A stretch of DNA of 64,000 nt, taken from JACRLV01 sp045863555 (lineage in GTDB: Bacteria; Planctomycetota; Phycisphaerae; UBA1845; Fen-1342). The stretch covers positions 62,001 through 126,000 of the forward strand of contig BTUU01000015.1 of the NCBI GenBank assembly GCA_045863555.1, written 5' to 3'. This document shows, piece by piece, positions 56,187-64,000 of this stretch; position 1 is the first letter of the stretch, and each line of letters starts with the position of its first letter. The notes beneath the pieces were generated by a model, which saw only the letters and a list, made by a program, of their open reading frames with translations, was not told the origin of the DNA and made no database searches. Position numbers and translations under genes: made by a program.

Positions 56187-56335
56187 GGCTCGATCTCCAG
56201 GAGTTGCTCGGGTGTGACGATCAGCTGCGACACAAGTCTTCGAAAATCGTCGCATCGAGATAAACAGACGGTTTCATTCGTCCTGTGCTCCCTCCGGATC
56301 GTATCACACTCCGGGGACGGCCATCCGGCGTTCAC
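56183..56335 (-). pseudogene. Short frame, possible truncated PIN-toxin 3' end
   Basis: A 50-codon reading frame (GTG start) ends ...RCDDFRRLVSQLIVTPEQLL plus EIEP, directly overlapping the 61-residue gene by 4 bases. The segment LSRCDDFRRL and TPEQLLEIEP resemble the C-terminal end of PIN-domain toxins. No complete PIN domain can be read upstream; the MFS gene ends 29 bases away. A second frame (56277 down) reads MKPSVYLDATIFEDL, which resembles a PIN N-terminus but overlaps the same DNA. The simplest explanation is a toxin gene shortened by deletion, leaving the downstream partner intact. This is inference. Confidence 0.35.
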
Positions 56336-56364
56336 GCGGAGCGATAGCTTGATTCAAATGTGGC

Positions 56365-57588
56365 TTACGAATCGCTCTTCCGCAATGTTCCGCTCCGCTG
56401 TACTCCTATCGACCGGGCCGCGACCATGTACAGCACCGCCGCCGCCCCCGCGATCACAAAACTCGATCGCCAGATCGCATTCGCCCCCAGCAGCTCCAGG
56501 CACGCTCCGCCCAGCGGCGCACCCACCGTATGCGCCGCCGCGAAGCTCAGGCTCAGCATCCCCATGTACCGCGCCCGCCGCTCCACCGGCGCGATGTCCG
56601 CGATCACCGGCGAGAGCAGGGGGGCATGGATCATCTCCCCCAGCGTCCACACCACCAACGTCAGAATGAACTCCCACGGCACGCGGGCCCACTCGGTCAG
56701 CCCAAACCCGATCGCGGTCAGAACCGCCCCCAGCGCCAGCATTCGCCCGCGGTCATATCGCACCGCGACCGCCGTCACGAGAAACTGCAGCAGAAAGATC
56801 AATCCCCCGTTCCACGCGATCGTGTAACCATACTGCTGCTTCGTCAGCCCCAGCGCCTTCATGTGCAGCGGCAGCGTTGACAGCGCCTGCGTATACACGA
56901 CGCCGATCAGAAAGGCGGCCGTGCACACGGTCATCAGCACGCGATTCCGCACCATGTCGCCCAGCGACACCCAGAACCCCGCGTGCGCCGGGGCGATGGC
57001 CGCATCCGGCGTCGAGGCGCGCCCAAGTGACTCGGGAATCGCAAACAGAATGATCGACGCGAACGCCAGCGACGTCGCCGCATCGCCGACGAACAGCCAG
57101 GTAAACGAATAGTCCGCCAGCGTTCCCGCCAGCGCCGGCGCGATCGCGAACCCCAGGTTGATCGCGACGTACGTCAGCCCGAACGCGTGCGCCCGCTGCG
57201 TCGGCGGCACGATGTCGCTCAGCATCGCCGACACCGCCGGCCGGTACGCATCCGCCACGAGCGCAAGCGTGAACGTGATCAGCGGCACCGGCCAGGCGAC
57301 GCGAATCGTCGAAAACAGCAGGATGATCATCGCGCTGCCCGCGACTGCGGCAATCATCACCGGCTTGCGGCCGATGCGATCGGCAAGCTGCCCGCCGACC
57401 AGCGAGCCCACCATCGACCCCAGCCCGAACGTCCCGATCGCCAGCGTCGCAAAAAACTCCGAGCAGCCAAGCGTCTCCGTGAGGTAAAGCGTCATGAACG
57501 GCACGATGAACGAACCGGCGCGGTTGATCAGCGCCCCGACGCACAGTACGTAGACGATCGGCGGCAGGCGTGCGTAGTCTTTCAGCAT
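56365..57588 (-). CDS. MFS transporter
   Basis: A 407-residue major facilitator superfamily protein with about 12 membrane helices. The MFS signature between helices 2 and 3 is GGQLADRIGRKPVM, and a further helix-5 style motif is VAINLGFAIAPALAGTLAD. It resembles the drug/sugar efflux-type (DHA1/MdtH-like) branch. The start is the ATG of MLKDYARLPP. Substrate cannot be predicted. It is divergent from the Gfo/Idh/MocA gene, with 81 bases between starts. Confidence 0.88.
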   Translation of the reverse strand: MLKDYARLPPIVYVLCVGALINRAGSFIVPFMTLYLTETLGCSEFFATLAIGTFGLGSMVGSLVGGQLADRIGRKPVMIAAVAGSAMIILLFSTIRVAWPVPLITFTLALVADAYRPAVSAMLSDIVPPTQRAHAFGLTYVAINLGFAIAPALAGTLADYSFTWLFVGDAATSLAFASIILFAIPESLGRASTPDAAIAPAHAGFWVSLGDMVRNRVLMTVCTAAFLIGVVYTQALSTLPLHMKALGLTKQQYGYTIAWNGGLIFLLQFLVTAVAVRYDRGRMLALGAVLTAIGFGLTEWARVPWEFILTLVVWTLGEMIHAPLLSPVIADIAPVERRARYMGMLSLSFAAAHTVGAPLGGACLELLGANAIWRSSFVIAGAAAVLYMVAARSIGVQRSGTLRKSDS

Positions 57589-57669
57589 CGCGTTCTTGTA
57601 ACCCTGCGGCCGCTCGACACCCGTCGAAAGTCGTCGGATGATACCCGCTTACGCAGCGGAGCCCCGAAC

Positions 57670-58824
57670 ATGAGCAGCCAGCGCGAAACTCTCCCCACCG
57701 GCCGCCCCGTCGTCGGCCGCCGCCCCGGCCCGGCCCCGGTCGTCGAACCGGCGAAGCGCCTCGGCATCGGCATCGTCGGCCTCCACGAAGGCCACACGCT
57801 CCTCGTCGCGCTCCAGCACACCGTGAATTGCCGCGCCGTCGCCGGCTGCGACCTGTCCGAGGAAAAACGAGCCGCCGCACGCGAAACGCAGCCCGACCTC
57901 TTCCTCACGGCCGACTACGACGCGCTGCTCAAACGCCCCGACGTCGACATCGTCGCCATCTACACCCCCGACAACCTCCACGCCGGCCAGATCCTCGCCG
58001 CCTTCGAAGCCGGCAAGCACGTCATCTGCACCAAGCCGATGATTCACTCGCTCGCCGACGCGCCAAAACTCCTCGCCGCGGCAAAGAAAACCGGCCGCCG
58101 CCTCCAGGTCGGCCAGTCCACGCGCTTCTTCGAACCCTTCCGCCGCCAGCGCGCCGCCGTCGAACGCGGCGACCTCGGCCGCGTCGAGATCGTCGACGCC
58201 CACTACAACCATCACATGGACTGGTACTACGACAAGAGCCCGTGGGTCCTCGACTCGACCGACTGGGCCTTCCTCGGCCTCTCGCACCCCGTCGATCTTG
58301 TTCGCTGGTACCTCGGCCGCATCGTCGAAGTCCACGCGCACGGAATGACGACCGCGCTCGGCCGGCGCTACGGAATGAAGAACTTCGACGCCTACGTCGT
58401 CAATCTGAAATCTGCCGACGGCCGCATCGGCCGCGTCCTCGGCAACTACGGCATTACCGAACTGCCCCTCGCCCGCTCGATGATCGAGTGCCACCTCATG
58501 GGTGACTCGGGCAGCAGCCTCGCGAAGTACCCGGACCTCGAGTTCATCCACCTCGGCCCCAACGGTGAGGAAATCCGCGAGGATTACCACCACGAACTGA
58601 CCGGCTATTACTTCCGCCACCAGCTCAAGGGCATGCACTTCGGCGAATTCGCGAATTACGCCGACGCCTTCGCCGAAGCCATCCTGCTCGACAAGCCGAA
58701 CTCGCCCGATCTCCCCGAGGGCGTCGAGACCATTTGCGTTTTAGAGGCGATTCGATCCTCCGCGACGGCCGGGCGTCCCGTCCTGATCGAGCCTCTCCTC
58801 CGGGCCGCCGGTTTGAATGAATAG
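57670..58824 (+). CDS. Gfo/Idh/MocA-family oxidoreductase
   Basis: A 384-residue NAD(P)-dependent oxidoreductase. The Rossmann dinucleotide motif is IGIVGLHEGHT, followed by VDIVAIYTPDNLHAGQILAA, the hallmark EAGKHVICTKPMIHSLAD with the catalytic Lys, and LDSTDWAFLGLSHPVDLVRW, which fits the active-site His/Asp region. The 33-residue N-terminal extension is Pro/Arg-rich. Members act on sugars and inositols; planctomycetes have many copies and substrates are mostly unknown. The gene is on its own. Confidence 0.9.
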   Translation: MSSQRETLPTGRPVVGRRPGPAPVVEPAKRLGIGIVGLHEGHTLLVALQHTVNCRAVAGCDLSEEKRAAARETQPDLFLTADYDALLKRPDVDIVAIYTPDNLHAGQILAAFEAGKHVICTKPMIHSLADAPKLLAAAKKTGRRLQVGQSTRFFEPFRRQRAAVERGDLGRVEIVDAHYNHHMDWYYDKSPWVLDSTDWAFLGLSHPVDLVRWYLGRIVEVHAHGMTTALGRRYGMKNFDAYVVNLKSADGRIGRVLGNYGITELPLARSMIECHLMGDSGSSLAKYPDLEFIHLGPNGEEIREDYHHELTGYYFRHQLKGMHFGEFANYADAFAEAILLDKPNSPDLPEGVETICVLEAIRSSATAGRPVLIEPLLRAAGLNE

Positions 58825-59044
58825 AAATTCGCCGCCCCGACGGGGACTGCGCGATTTCGCGCAATCGCCGGATGCCGAACCGGAACCTGCCGATTAGAAT
58901 GACGCGACGATGGTTCACGTCCGCGCCCTATCCCGAAGCGCCGGCCCAGGACCGGGATTCATGCATCTTGAATGGGACTCAGGAGTTGTGCTTTGAGTGG
59001 GGGCGCGAATAATACCCATCGCGGATTGAAAGGAGGCGAGGCGT

Positions 59045-60157
59045 ATGTCCGAATATCCTGAACTGGACCAGCGCTCCGAACTCAACCGGACCCGCGTGGT
59101 CGAGATGCTGCTTTGGGTCGTGGGTGTGCTTGCGATCCTCGCGACGGCCGGCTGGACCATCGGGGAAGTCTGGAGAATCTCGAACGCCAACGTTGTCGAG
59201 GGGGAATCCGCGGCCACGCCGCTGCTGCGCACGTTCGCGCTCGCGGCCGCCGGGCTCGTGGCGGGGCTTGGCCTGATCGCGCTCGCGGAACTGCTGCGGC
59301 GCGTCGAATCGGTGATACTCGCCGGCGGTCCGATCTCCGGCGCGGCGCCGCAGCCGCCCGCGCGCACAGCCGACATCTTCCCTTCCCACACGCTCGATGA
59401 ACTCGTCGTGCTCCTCCGCGAGGTTCGCGACATCTCGCTGCTCAACGACCAGCAACGTCAGAAGCGTCTTGAGATCCAGGGCCAGGCCGTCGTCGGCGTC
59501 CTGCGCCGTGAAGTTCCGCAGCTGCTCCGCGAACACAACTGGATCGAAGCCCGCCATCGCGTTCAGGAAGCGCGAGAGCGGTTCCCGAATTTCCCGGATT
59601 GGGATTCGCTGGAGCAGCAGATCGAGCAGCTTCGGGCCCAGGTGGAGCAGCACGACATCGAGTCGGCCGAGCGGCAGATCGCCGATCTCTCCGCGCTCGG
59701 CGCGTGGGATCGTGTCGCCGACGTCGTGAAAGAGCTGATGCAGCGTCACCCGGATTCGACGCGCGCCTACGAAGTCGCACAGCGCGTCCGCAGCAGCCGC
59801 CAGAAGATCGAAACCGAGCAGCGGGCGAAGATGATGGCGCAGGCACAGGAATCGACCAACCAGCGCGAGTGGAACTCGGCCTATCTGCTCGCCCAGCAGA
59901 TTACGGCCCGCTGGCCGAAGTCGCTGGAAGCCCAGGCGCTGCGTATGCAGCTGCCCACGCTCCGCGAAAACGCCGAAATCCAGACGCGGCAGAAGATGGA
60001 ATCGGAGATTCGAAACCTCGTCCGCGCCCAGCGATTCAGCGACGCCGCACGAATCGCCCATGAAGTCATAACGCAGTACCCGCACTCGCCCCAAGCCGAA
60101 GCGCTGCGCGAACAGTTGCCAAAGCTTCAGGAGAAGGCCGAACTGGCGATGCGCTGA
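59045..60157 (+). CDS. Membrane protein with helical repeat tail
   Basis: A 370-residue protein with two membrane helices (about 20-40 and 62-82) followed by about 250 residues of helical repeats in a TPR-like style, for example EHNWIEARHRVQEARERFPN, AWDRVADVVKELMQRHPDS and SDAARIAHEVITQYPHSPQA. The repeats have W/A/L-rich helix patterns and are spaced about 35 residues apart. Function is unknown; it may scaffold a membrane complex. GAAAGGAGGCGAGGC precedes the ATG, a strong ribosome-binding site. Confidence 0.7.
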   Translation: MSEYPELDQRSELNRTRVVEMLLWVVGVLAILATAGWTIGEVWRISNANVVEGESAATPLLRTFALAAAGLVAGLGLIALAELLRRVESVILAGGPISGAAPQPPARTADIFPSHTLDELVVLLREVRDISLLNDQQRQKRLEIQGQAVVGVLRREVPQLLREHNWIEARHRVQEARERFPNFPDWDSLEQQIEQLRAQVEQHDIESAERQIADLSALGAWDRVADVVKELMQRHPDSTRAYEVAQRVRSSRQKIETEQRAKMMAQAQESTNQREWNSAYLLAQQITARWPKSLEAQALRMQLPTLRENAEIQTRQKMESEIRNLVRAQRFSDAARIAHEVITQYPHSPQAEALREQLPKLQEKAELAMR

Positions 60158-60194
60158 GCCCACGATGAGCAGCAGCGTCGGGCCTCTGTGCCCG

Positions 60195-60222
60195 GCGGCT
60201 TTGGCCGCAGACCAAAGTCCGC
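60195..60222. repeat. Hairpin after the helical-repeat gene
   Basis: GCGGCTTTGG and CCAAAGTCCGC form a 10-bp stem with one bulged T around CCGCAGA. It lies between two plus-strand genes and may act as a terminator or processing stem; there is no T-run. Confidence 0.35.
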
Positions 60223-60271
60223 TCGTGATGTGAACAGATCTCGCCTCCGCAGGCGTGGATCGTGAGACCGA

Positions 60272-60955
60272 ATGGCCGAGTCACCGTCCGAGACATCGGA
60301 TCCCGTCATCGAGCGCTACCGCGCGTTTCGAGTCCGCCTGCGCGCGCTGAACGCGGCAATCTTCCGGTCTGTCGACCCGATGACGCTCGATCAGGCTGCG
60401 AGCCTCCTCGGCCTCCGCCGCCGCGGCGAGATCGTCGCACGCACCGAGGGCGCCCGTCTCGCCCTCTGCGAGTGCTGCCTGTTCGACGTCTACCACGCCG
60501 GAAAGAATGTCGCGCAGCGATTCCTCACCCGCCATCCGCCCCCGACGCCCGAGGACGCCGCGGTGGCTGAGTCCGTCCGCGCTGCGCGGTTTCGAATCCT
60601 CGACGTCCGACCCCGCGATGGCGGGGGGCGGATCGACGCGACGGACCTGCTCTGCGGGGAGCGGCTCTGTCTGATCGACCTGGGTCTCGGCGCGTCTCTC
60701 CGCGCCGGAGACGTCGTCACCGTGCGAACGCAGCCGTTCGAGGATGCGTGGATCAGCAATGGCTCCGCCTTTAACTTCCCTCCGCAGGCCCGCGACGAAG
60801 CCTTTAATCGCCTCCGCCGTCACGGCATCCTCGCCCGCTATGAAAATAGGGCTCGCTTGCACTCACCCGAGTCGGAAGTCGACGTTGCCACGACCATGCT
60901 CCGCGCCGCATTCGATTTCGGACTCGACGCTCAGCTCGTTCAGCGCTCCGCATAG
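60272..60955 (+). CDS. Hypothetical protein, 227 aa
   Basis: I do not recognise this soluble protein. The N-terminal 60 residues look helical, with a possible helix-turn-helix-like segment (LDQAASLLGLRRRGEIVA). LALCECCLFDVYHAGKNVAQ follows and contains three Cys. The central part is beta-rich (RICLIDLGLG-type strands, GDVVTVRTQPF), and the C-terminus is helical. It has the length and charge of a normal coding gene and is followed by another unknown gene on the same strand. Confidence 0.6.
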   Translation: MAESPSETSDPVIERYRAFRVRLRALNAAIFRSVDPMTLDQAASLLGLRRRGEIVARTEGARLALCECCLFDVYHAGKNVAQRFLTRHPPPTPEDAAVAESVRAARFRILDVRPRDGGGRIDATDLLCGERLCLIDLGLGASLRAGDVVTVRTQPFEDAWISNGSAFNFPPQARDEAFNRLRRHGILARYENRARLHSPESEVDVATTMLRAAFDFGLDAQLVQRSA

Positions 60956-61124
60956 TGCGGATACTCGGCGACTTTCCGCCGCGCGATTACTTCCCGGTCG
61001 ATTCCAGCAGAGATTTCACCACCCAGTCGGGGCGCTCGGCCGATACACTGGCCGCGTATTCCGTCGTTTGCAGGCTTCGGCCCACGTCCGGAGTGATGGC
61101 GGCGTCCACGGGTATTGGTGGCTG

Positions 61125-61946
61125 ATGAGCGTCGACATTCGAATCGAATTGACTGAACCGCCTCCTCTTCGCGAGTTGATTCCGCACGTCTACGGACCCG
61201 ATATGTGCTTCCGCCTCCAAGCAGGGCGGGGCGAATGGCCCCAGGCGGCGATCCTGATGCATCGTCATCTCGTATCGACGCGGTGCACCGAAGTTAATTG
61301 GGAGGCGGGCGCTCTCGAAATAACCATTCGGCCCTTCGCGGCCGGTGAGGATTTTGACGTGGCCTTGACGCTTGCGGCTGCGATCGGCGAAATCAACGAG
61401 ACGGAAATCTGGATGGAGGGCGAATCGGGAATTCCCCCGCGCGATCTTCGCGCCAGGATCGATCCCAGGAGATGGCAGTCAGCGATGGCGGCCGGAATGC
61501 GGAGATTGATCGAACGCGAGGGAACCATGCAACTCGCAGGCCCGCGACGCAGCTGGTATGTCGGCCCGCGCGTTCTGGCTGAGCTGGATGCCGTCGAATC
61601 CGAGTTACCTTTCTACTATCGCGCCACGGAACGCATGCGGCGCGTCCAATGGATCGATGAACTCGATGGCTACACCGCGGCGGAGATCCTTACCGGAGAA
61701 CTCGCGGGTCGCGAATCGACTCTCGCCGTCTGGGACCCGCGGGATCGCGTGATCCTTCCGGCGGTTGATTTGATCGCGATACAGCATTCGGATGATCACG
61801 CCGTCGTTGCAGCAGCGTGTATCCGTGATCTGGCGGGCAGCCGGGCGAGTTGGCTGGACGAACAGCAGGTGCTGCTCGAAGCGATGCACGAAGACGAAAT
61901 CGAACAGCTTTTTCGTGCGGCGAGGCGTATCGCTATAGATCCTTAG
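61125..61946 (+). CDS. Hypothetical protein, 273 aa
   Basis: I do not recognise this soluble protein. It has no signal peptide. The N-terminal half (IRIELTEPPPLRELIPHVYG, then CTEVNWEAGALEITIRPF) looks like a mixed alpha/beta fold, and the C-terminal half has Trp/Asp-rich strands (VWDPRDRVILPAVDLIAIQ). The start MSVDIRIELTE has a weak ribosome-binding site. The frame remains open upstream, but that part looks like shadow sequence. No operon context helps. Confidence 0.55.
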   Translation: MSVDIRIELTEPPPLRELIPHVYGPDMCFRLQAGRGEWPQAAILMHRHLVSTRCTEVNWEAGALEITIRPFAAGEDFDVALTLAAAIGEINETEIWMEGESGIPPRDLRARIDPRRWQSAMAAGMRRLIEREGTMQLAGPRRSWYVGPRVLAELDAVESELPFYYRATERMRRVQWIDELDGYTAAEILTGELAGRESTLAVWDPRDRVILPAVDLIAIQHSDDHAVVAAACIRDLAGSRASWLDEQQVLLEAMHEDEIEQLFRAARRIAIDP

Positions 61947-62351
61947 ATCAGCACGTCGGGATTTGAGCCGCGACAAGCGCCCCCCCGTACGCCTGCACGA
62001 TGATTCATCGCGCAACATCGGGTGTTCGAAATACCCTCCGCGGCGTTTCACCGGGCTCTGCCTCGCCCCGCGGCCCGCTCGCGCGGATCACGGTTGATCG
62101 GCGGTGCGCACGGATGGTGACGCACGCGGGTTTCTACATGGACCGAGGAGGATGTCCAGGCATCACCGCATCCGCCAACCCGCGAGAGTTCATGATCGGG
62201 GGCGTCCGGCGACGTCCGTCGACTCACCAACCCGCGCCCGCCCCTGAAATCAGAATCAGAAAATGACCGCGACGAAGCCGGATCGGGCCCGTATAGTGTC
62301 GCCTCGAACCGGCCGCTTCCGACACATCGGCCGAATGAGGGAGGCAACCCG
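61947..62351. other. Intergenic region upstream of PQQ-propeller gene
   Basis: These 405 bases contain no convincing gene. A small open frame near 62000 has an Arg/Pro/Ser-rich, non-protein-like composition. I see a 13-base near-palindrome (CGATGA-T-TCATCG, 61998-62010) and a lone TATAGT (62292-62297) that could be a -10 box for the next gene, without a good -35. Confidence 0.4.
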
Positions 62352-63869
62352 ATGCAGACATTTTTCCGCTCGCTCTCCGCACTCCGGACGACCGTCACTC
62401 GATTCAGCCTGGCCGCGGCCGCCTGCGGCTTCGGCCTTGCCCACGCCGACGGTCCCGGCGACAAGTACTGGCCGCAGTGGCGCGGGCCGCTGGCCAGCGG
62501 CGTCGCGCCGCACGCCAAACCGCCGACTGAGTGGAGCGAGACGAAGAACGTCCGCTGGAAGGTCGAGATACCCGGCGAGGGGCTGGCCACGCCGGTGGTC
62601 TGGGGCGATCGGATTTACCTGCTGACCGCGATCAAGGAGCCGACTGCTTCCGAAAAGCCGCAAACACACGCGCCGGCCGGCGGCGTCACGATCGACGTGA
62701 CGCTCGCACCGGGGGCGTCGATTGACGACGCGATCCTCGCCCTGATGCAGCAGGAAAATCCGCCTCAAAATCCGCCGGCGGAGGGCCGCCCGCGCCAGGA
62801 TCGTCCCGGCCGGGGCGAGCCGCGTCCGGGCGGTGGCGGTGGGCGCGGGCCGCGGCCGGCCCCGACGGAGAAGTACCGGTTCGCGGTGCTGGCGCTCGAC
62901 CGGGCGACCGGCAAAACTGTCTGGGACACGACGGTGTGCGAGAAGACGCCGCACGTCGCGGTCCATCAGGATTCGACGCAGGCTTCCCCGTCGCCGATCA
63001 CGGATGGAGAGCACATCATCGCCTACTTCGGCTCCCGCGGCCTGCACTGTCTCGATATGAACGGCAAGATCATCTGGCAGAAGGATTTCGGCCAGATGCG
63101 CACGCGCAACAACTTCGGCGAGGGGGCGTCGCCGGCGCTGCACGGTGATACGCTCGTTGTCACGTGGGACCACGAGGGCGAAGACTTCATCGCCGCATTC
63201 AACAAGAAAACCGGCGATGAACTGTGGCGCGTACCGCGCGACGAACCCACGACGTGGAGCACACCGCTGATCGTGGAGGTCGGCGGCACGATGCAGGTGA
63301 TCGCGTCAGGCACGAACAAGATCATCGGCTACGAACTCAAGACCGGAAAGCAGATCTGGGAGTGCGGCGGCCTCACGCAGAATGTCATTCCCTCGCCGGT
63401 ATACGCTGACGGCCTGCTCATCGCTGTGAGCGGCTTCCGCGGTGCGGCCGCGAAGGCGATCAAGCTCGCGGCAGCCAAGGGCGACATCAGCAACTCGAAG
63501 GACGCGATCGTCTGGACGTACGAGGCGAACACACCCTACGTGCCCAGCCCGCTGCTGGCCGGCGGCCTGCTTTATTTCTATGACGTGAACCGGCCGATCC
63601 TGACGTGCCTTGACGCGAAGACGGGTGAGAAGAAGTTCGGCCCCGAACGGCTGGATGCGATCAACGGCGCCTATGCGTCGCCGATCGAGGCGGCTGGGCA
63701 CGTGTACCTGATCGGCCGGAATGGCAAGTCGCTGGTTCTCAAGCTCGGCCCGGAGTTCAAGGTCGTGGCGACGAACGAACTGGACGACAGTTTCGATTCA
63801 TCGCCGGTGGCCGTGGATGACATGCTCTACCTGCGCGGGCGGAAGAGCCTGTACTGCATCGGCCAGTAG
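62352..63869 (+). CDS. Exported PQQ-like beta-propeller protein
   Basis: A 505-residue exported protein of the PQQ-binding-like/BamB-like beta-propeller family, very common in planctomycetes. A signal peptide (FSLAAAACGFGLAHA) precedes the hallmark YWPQWRGPLASGVAP and W-VPIPGEG-type VRWKVEIPGEGLATPVVWGD blocks. Propeller blades show VLALDRATGKTVWDTTV, AFNKKTGDELWRVPRDEP and TCLDAKTGEKKFGP, the A-x-D/TGx-x-W repeat. A Pro/Gly/Arg-rich insertion (about 138-172) breaks the propeller. It probably does not bind PQQ as an enzyme; the role is unknown. GGGAGG precedes the ATG. Confidence 0.85.
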   Translation: MQTFFRSLSALRTTVTRFSLAAAACGFGLAHADGPGDKYWPQWRGPLASGVAPHAKPPTEWSETKNVRWKVEIPGEGLATPVVWGDRIYLLTAIKEPTASEKPQTHAPAGGVTIDVTLAPGASIDDAILALMQQENPPQNPPAEGRPRQDRPGRGEPRPGGGGGRGPRPAPTEKYRFAVLALDRATGKTVWDTTVCEKTPHVAVHQDSTQASPSPITDGEHIIAYFGSRGLHCLDMNGKIIWQKDFGQMRTRNNFGEGASPALHGDTLVVTWDHEGEDFIAAFNKKTGDELWRVPRDEPTTWSTPLIVEVGGTMQVIASGTNKIIGYELKTGKQIWECGGLTQNVIPSPVYADGLLIAVSGFRGAAAKAIKLAAAKGDISNSKDAIVWTYEANTPYVPSPLLAGGLLYFYDVNRPILTCLDAKTGEKKFGPERLDAINGAYASPIEAAGHVYLIGRNGKSLVLKLGPEFKVVATNELDDSFDSSPVAVDDMLYLRGRKSLYCIGQ

Positions 63870-63929
63870 ATCCGGCCGGAAGATAGCGCAATTTGCGTTG
63901 ACCGCGGCGGCCCGCTAGTTTCTGAGGCG

Positions 63930-64000
63930 ATGGCGGACGCTCCGGGAAAGCCGGTCGAATCGCACGAAATCGAGATCCGTGTTCGGTACGCCGAAACGGA
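63930..64000 (+). CDS. Acyl-CoA thioesterase, start only (cut by window edge)
   Basis: Only about 23 codons are inside the window. The N-terminus reads MADAPGKPVESHEIEIRVRY followed by AET, matching the start of hotdog-fold 4-hydroxybenzoyl-CoA / YbgC-type thioesterases (xIRVRYAETD). A Gly-rich upstream context gives GAGGCG before the ATG. The catalytic Asp and the rest lie outside. Confidence 0.6.
   Translation, partial: MADAPGKPVESHEIEIRVRYAET

Noticed and set aside
56221..56277. Short frame MKPSVYLDATIFEDL that looks like a PIN N-terminus
   Set aside because: It overlaps, in another frame, the coupled reading frame that ends at the antitoxin-like start. Only 18 codons long, so not called as a gene; mentioned with the remnant.
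57649..58638. A 329-codon frame opposite the Gfo/Idh/MocA gene
   Set aside because: The plus-strand protein has a Rossmann motif and EAGKHVICTKP; the antisense product is Val/Asp/Glu/Ala-rich and featureless.
62000..62266. An 88-codon frame in the gap before the PQQ-propeller gene
   Set aside because: Arg/Pro/Ser-rich with no domain and no good ribosome-binding site; composition resembles random GC-rich sequence.
1..64000. CRISPR array, tRNA, rRNA, insertion sequence or prophage
   Set aside because: No direct-repeat/spacer pattern, no cloverleaf-like sequence, no transposase or phage protein was recognised in the window.

Overview
This is a high-GC bacterial window, densely coded on both strands. 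The sequence points to Planctomycetota, possibly a Phycisphaerae-like lineage, although no rRNA is present to confirm it. Supporting signs are an ECF sigma factor paired with a giant Ser/Thr kinase carrying a repeat-rich tail, a secreted tricorn-type protease, a PQQ-propeller protein starting with the WPQWRGP signature, small membrane proteins with a CxxCGYxLxGxxSGxCPECG zinc ribbon, a two-repeat dockerin protein with a GGTIGQPDAG region, an N-type ATPase operon, and a pyruvoyl-dependent arginine decarboxylase. KDO phosphatase and LptC/OstA-like genes imply a lipopolysaccharide-type outer membrane.

Layout. 0-15 kb: a methyltransferase, an STN-domain protein, polyamine synthesis (arginine decarboxylase and agmatinase), a fused nonulosonic-acid enzyme (NeuA-NeuB), folP, a tricorn-like protease, then the convergent sigma/kinase pair. 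15-20 kb: four consecutive exported proteins (fibre-like, metzincin protease, beta-lactamase-fold hydrolase, dockerin protein). 20-31 kb: purH, transaldolase, a ribbon-helix-helix-like protein, an MBL hydrolase, kdsC, a 1085-residue LptC/OstA-like protein, a crotonase and a polyprenyl-phosphate sugar transferase. 31-32 kb: rpsL-rpsG with a strong promoter and terminator.

32-52 kb is an energy-metabolism island. On the minus strand there is a tightly overlapping eight-gene operon for a group 3b-type [NiFe] hydrogenase (beta, gamma, small and large subunits, maturation protease, HypA). Two genes of a two-component system are embedded between the beta and gamma subunits. The kinase has a RegB-like quinone-box motif, and the beta subunit carries two added membrane helices. 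Upstream lies a 2-oxoacid:ferredoxin oxidoreductase operon (korDABC-like) plus a small conserved ORF and a cytidylate-kinase-like gene. Divergent from it is a complete N-ATPase operon (atpDCQRBEFAG), whose c subunit has the Na+-ligand pattern, followed by citrate synthase. A perfect 12-bp inverted repeat lies between the divergent KOR and ATPase operons. A plausible integrated picture is that KOR and the hydrogenase exchange reductant with ferredoxin and NAD(P)H pools, the kinase senses quinone redox state, and the N-ATPase handles Na+. The genes are seen directly; the coupling is inference.

52-64 kb is a more accessory region: a retropepsin-like protease, two zinc-ribbon membrane proteins, a VapBC-type toxin-antitoxin module with a visible operator, a YqcC-domain membrane fusion, a remnant toxin-antitoxin-like pair, an MFS transporter, a Gfo/Idh/MocA oxidoreductase, several unrecognised proteins, a PQQ-propeller protein and the start of a thioesterase at the right edge. 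No tRNA, rRNA, CRISPR array or insertion sequence was recognised.
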